Source: Actinomycetes bacterium (lineage in GTDB: Bacteria > Actinomycetota > Actinomycetes > Propionibacteriales > Propionibacteriaceae). From it: a DNA stretch of 5,504 nucleotides. A model generated the notes under the pieces. That model made no database searches, was not told where the DNA came from, and worked only from the letters and a program-made list of their open reading frames with translations. Where the stretch lies: contig JAEZGC010000063.1 of NCBI GenBank assembly GCA_023437345.1, forward strand, positions 1-5,504, given 5' to 3'. Below, one piece after another: positions 5,233 through 5,504 of the stretch. The translations under genes were made by a program, and so were the position numbers. Position 1 is the first letter of the stretch, and each line of letters starts with the position of its first letter.

Positions 5233-5246
5233 GGCTCAGCCGGGCT
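5222..5246. terminator. Weak dyad at the convergent end of sepH
   Basis: CTGAG-G-CTCAG (5229-5239) contains the sepH TGA. It is flanked by AGCC (5222-5225) and GGCT (5243-5246), which are placed symmetrically about 5234, with mismatched triplets between. The region separates sepH from the opposing Pro-rich gene by 12 bases. The stem is imperfect and has no U-tract, so a terminator role is tentative. Confidence 0.3.
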
Positions 5247-5504
5247 ACGTCGCTTCCGGGCCGGCCGGCGGCTGCGGCGGCCTGCCCCAGGCCTGTGCGG
5301 GATCGATCGGGCCCGGCTGGCCGTACGGCGCCGGCGGGTAGGACTGCTGGCCGTATCGCGGCAGGTAGGGCTGGTCCCCCTGCGGCGACTGTGGCGGCGG
5401 CGGGTTGTCCGGCGGCGACCAGGCAGCGGCCGGCCCGGGCTGCGGTGACCACCCGTGCGGAGCGGACGGCGGCGGCTGCGGTGACCACCCGTGCGGAGCG
5501 GACG
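5245..5504 (-). CDS. C-terminal part of a Pro/Gln/Gly-rich protein (start outside window)
   Basis: An uninterrupted minus-strand frame of 85 codons enters from the window edge and ends at TAG 5247-5245. It has no start codon in the window. The sequence is low-complexity and probably disordered: two copies of SAPHGWSPQP, then PPDNPPPPQSPQGDQPYLPRYGQQ, PYGQPGPIDPAQAWGRPPQPP and the end GPEAT. Compositions rich in P, Q, G, Y and W are typical of the tails or linkers of many actinobacterial membrane and signalling proteins, so the identity cannot be inferred. The amino-acid composition and 36-base repeat period (12 residues) favour this frame over the overlapping alanine-rich one. It converges on sepH. 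Confidence 0.72.
   Translation of the reverse strand, partial: SAPHGWSPQPPPSAPHGWSPQPGPAAAWSPPDNPPPPQSPQGDQPYLPRYGQQSYPPAPYGQPGPIDPAQAWGRPPQPPAGPEAT
5438..5504. repeat. Perfect 36-bp-period tandem repeat at contig edge
   Basis: Bases 5438-5468 are identical to 5474-5504 over 31 bases, a period of 36. The second copy is cut by the window end. It codes a 12-residue unit (SAPHGWSPQP plus two prolines or Gly-Pro) in the Pro-rich protein. More copies may follow beyond the edge. Confidence 0.92.

Noticed and set aside
5030..5488. Minus-strand Ala/Arg-rich frame with a start codon at the right end
   Set aside because: It overlaps over 200 bases of sepH coding sequence, including its conserved C-terminus, and its composition is shadow-like. 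The other minus-strand frame gives a coherent Pro/Gln-rich protein.
5438..5504. CRISPR-like array
   Set aside because: The repeats are contiguous at a 36-base period with no unique spacers, and they code an in-frame 12-residue repeat.

Overview
The window comes from a high-GC Gram-positive bacterium of the Actinomycetota. GC is high throughout, GTG is used as a start codon, and the gene set (paired TrkA proteins, OB-fold protein, DUF3710, dUTPase, DUF3093, DUF4235, DUF4193, SepH) is an actinobacterial housekeeping neighbourhood, comparable to the ceoB-ceoC to dut region of Mycobacterium tuberculosis. The genus cannot be fixed from this. The window looks like a whole short contig: it opens with an artefact-like poly-G run inside a gene and ends inside a perfect tandem repeat.

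Layout. (1) 1-1334, plus strand: two consecutive TrkA/RCK potassium-transport regulators; the first has lost its N-terminus at the contig edge. (2) 3405 down to 1353, minus strand: a compact four-gene operon, DUF3093 membrane protein > dut > DUF3710 > OB-fold protein. Its junctions are 4-nt or 1-nt overlaps or direct abutment, so translational coupling is likely. It appears to start from a leaderless GTG under a TAGGTT -10 box. (3) 3464-3742, plus strand: a small two-helix DUF4235 membrane protein, divergent from the operon. The 58-bp gap holds a CCTAG-N5-CTAGG inverted repeat that carries a candidate -10 for each direction. (4) 3750-4046, minus strand: a DUF4193 protein with a four-cysteine zinc ribbon. 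(5) 4279-5232, plus strand: the cell-division protein SepH, with its own extended -10 promoter and RBS. It lacks the N-terminal ~55-residue segment found in family members I can recall. (6) 5245-5504, minus strand: the C-terminal end of a Pro/Gln/Gly-rich protein with no start codon inside the window.

The genes do not form one pathway. They cover K+ uptake control (TrkA pair), nucleotide-pool sanitation (Dut), Z-ring assembly (SepH) and several conserved proteins of unknown role. Convergent gene ends at ~1334/1353 and ~3742/3750 each carry a compact hairpin that includes stop codons; the junction at ~5232/5245 has a weaker one. I see no mobile element, RNA gene, CRISPR array or defence system. 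The region is mostly ordinary core genome, and the points of interest are the short SepH, the edge repeat and the symmetric promoter.
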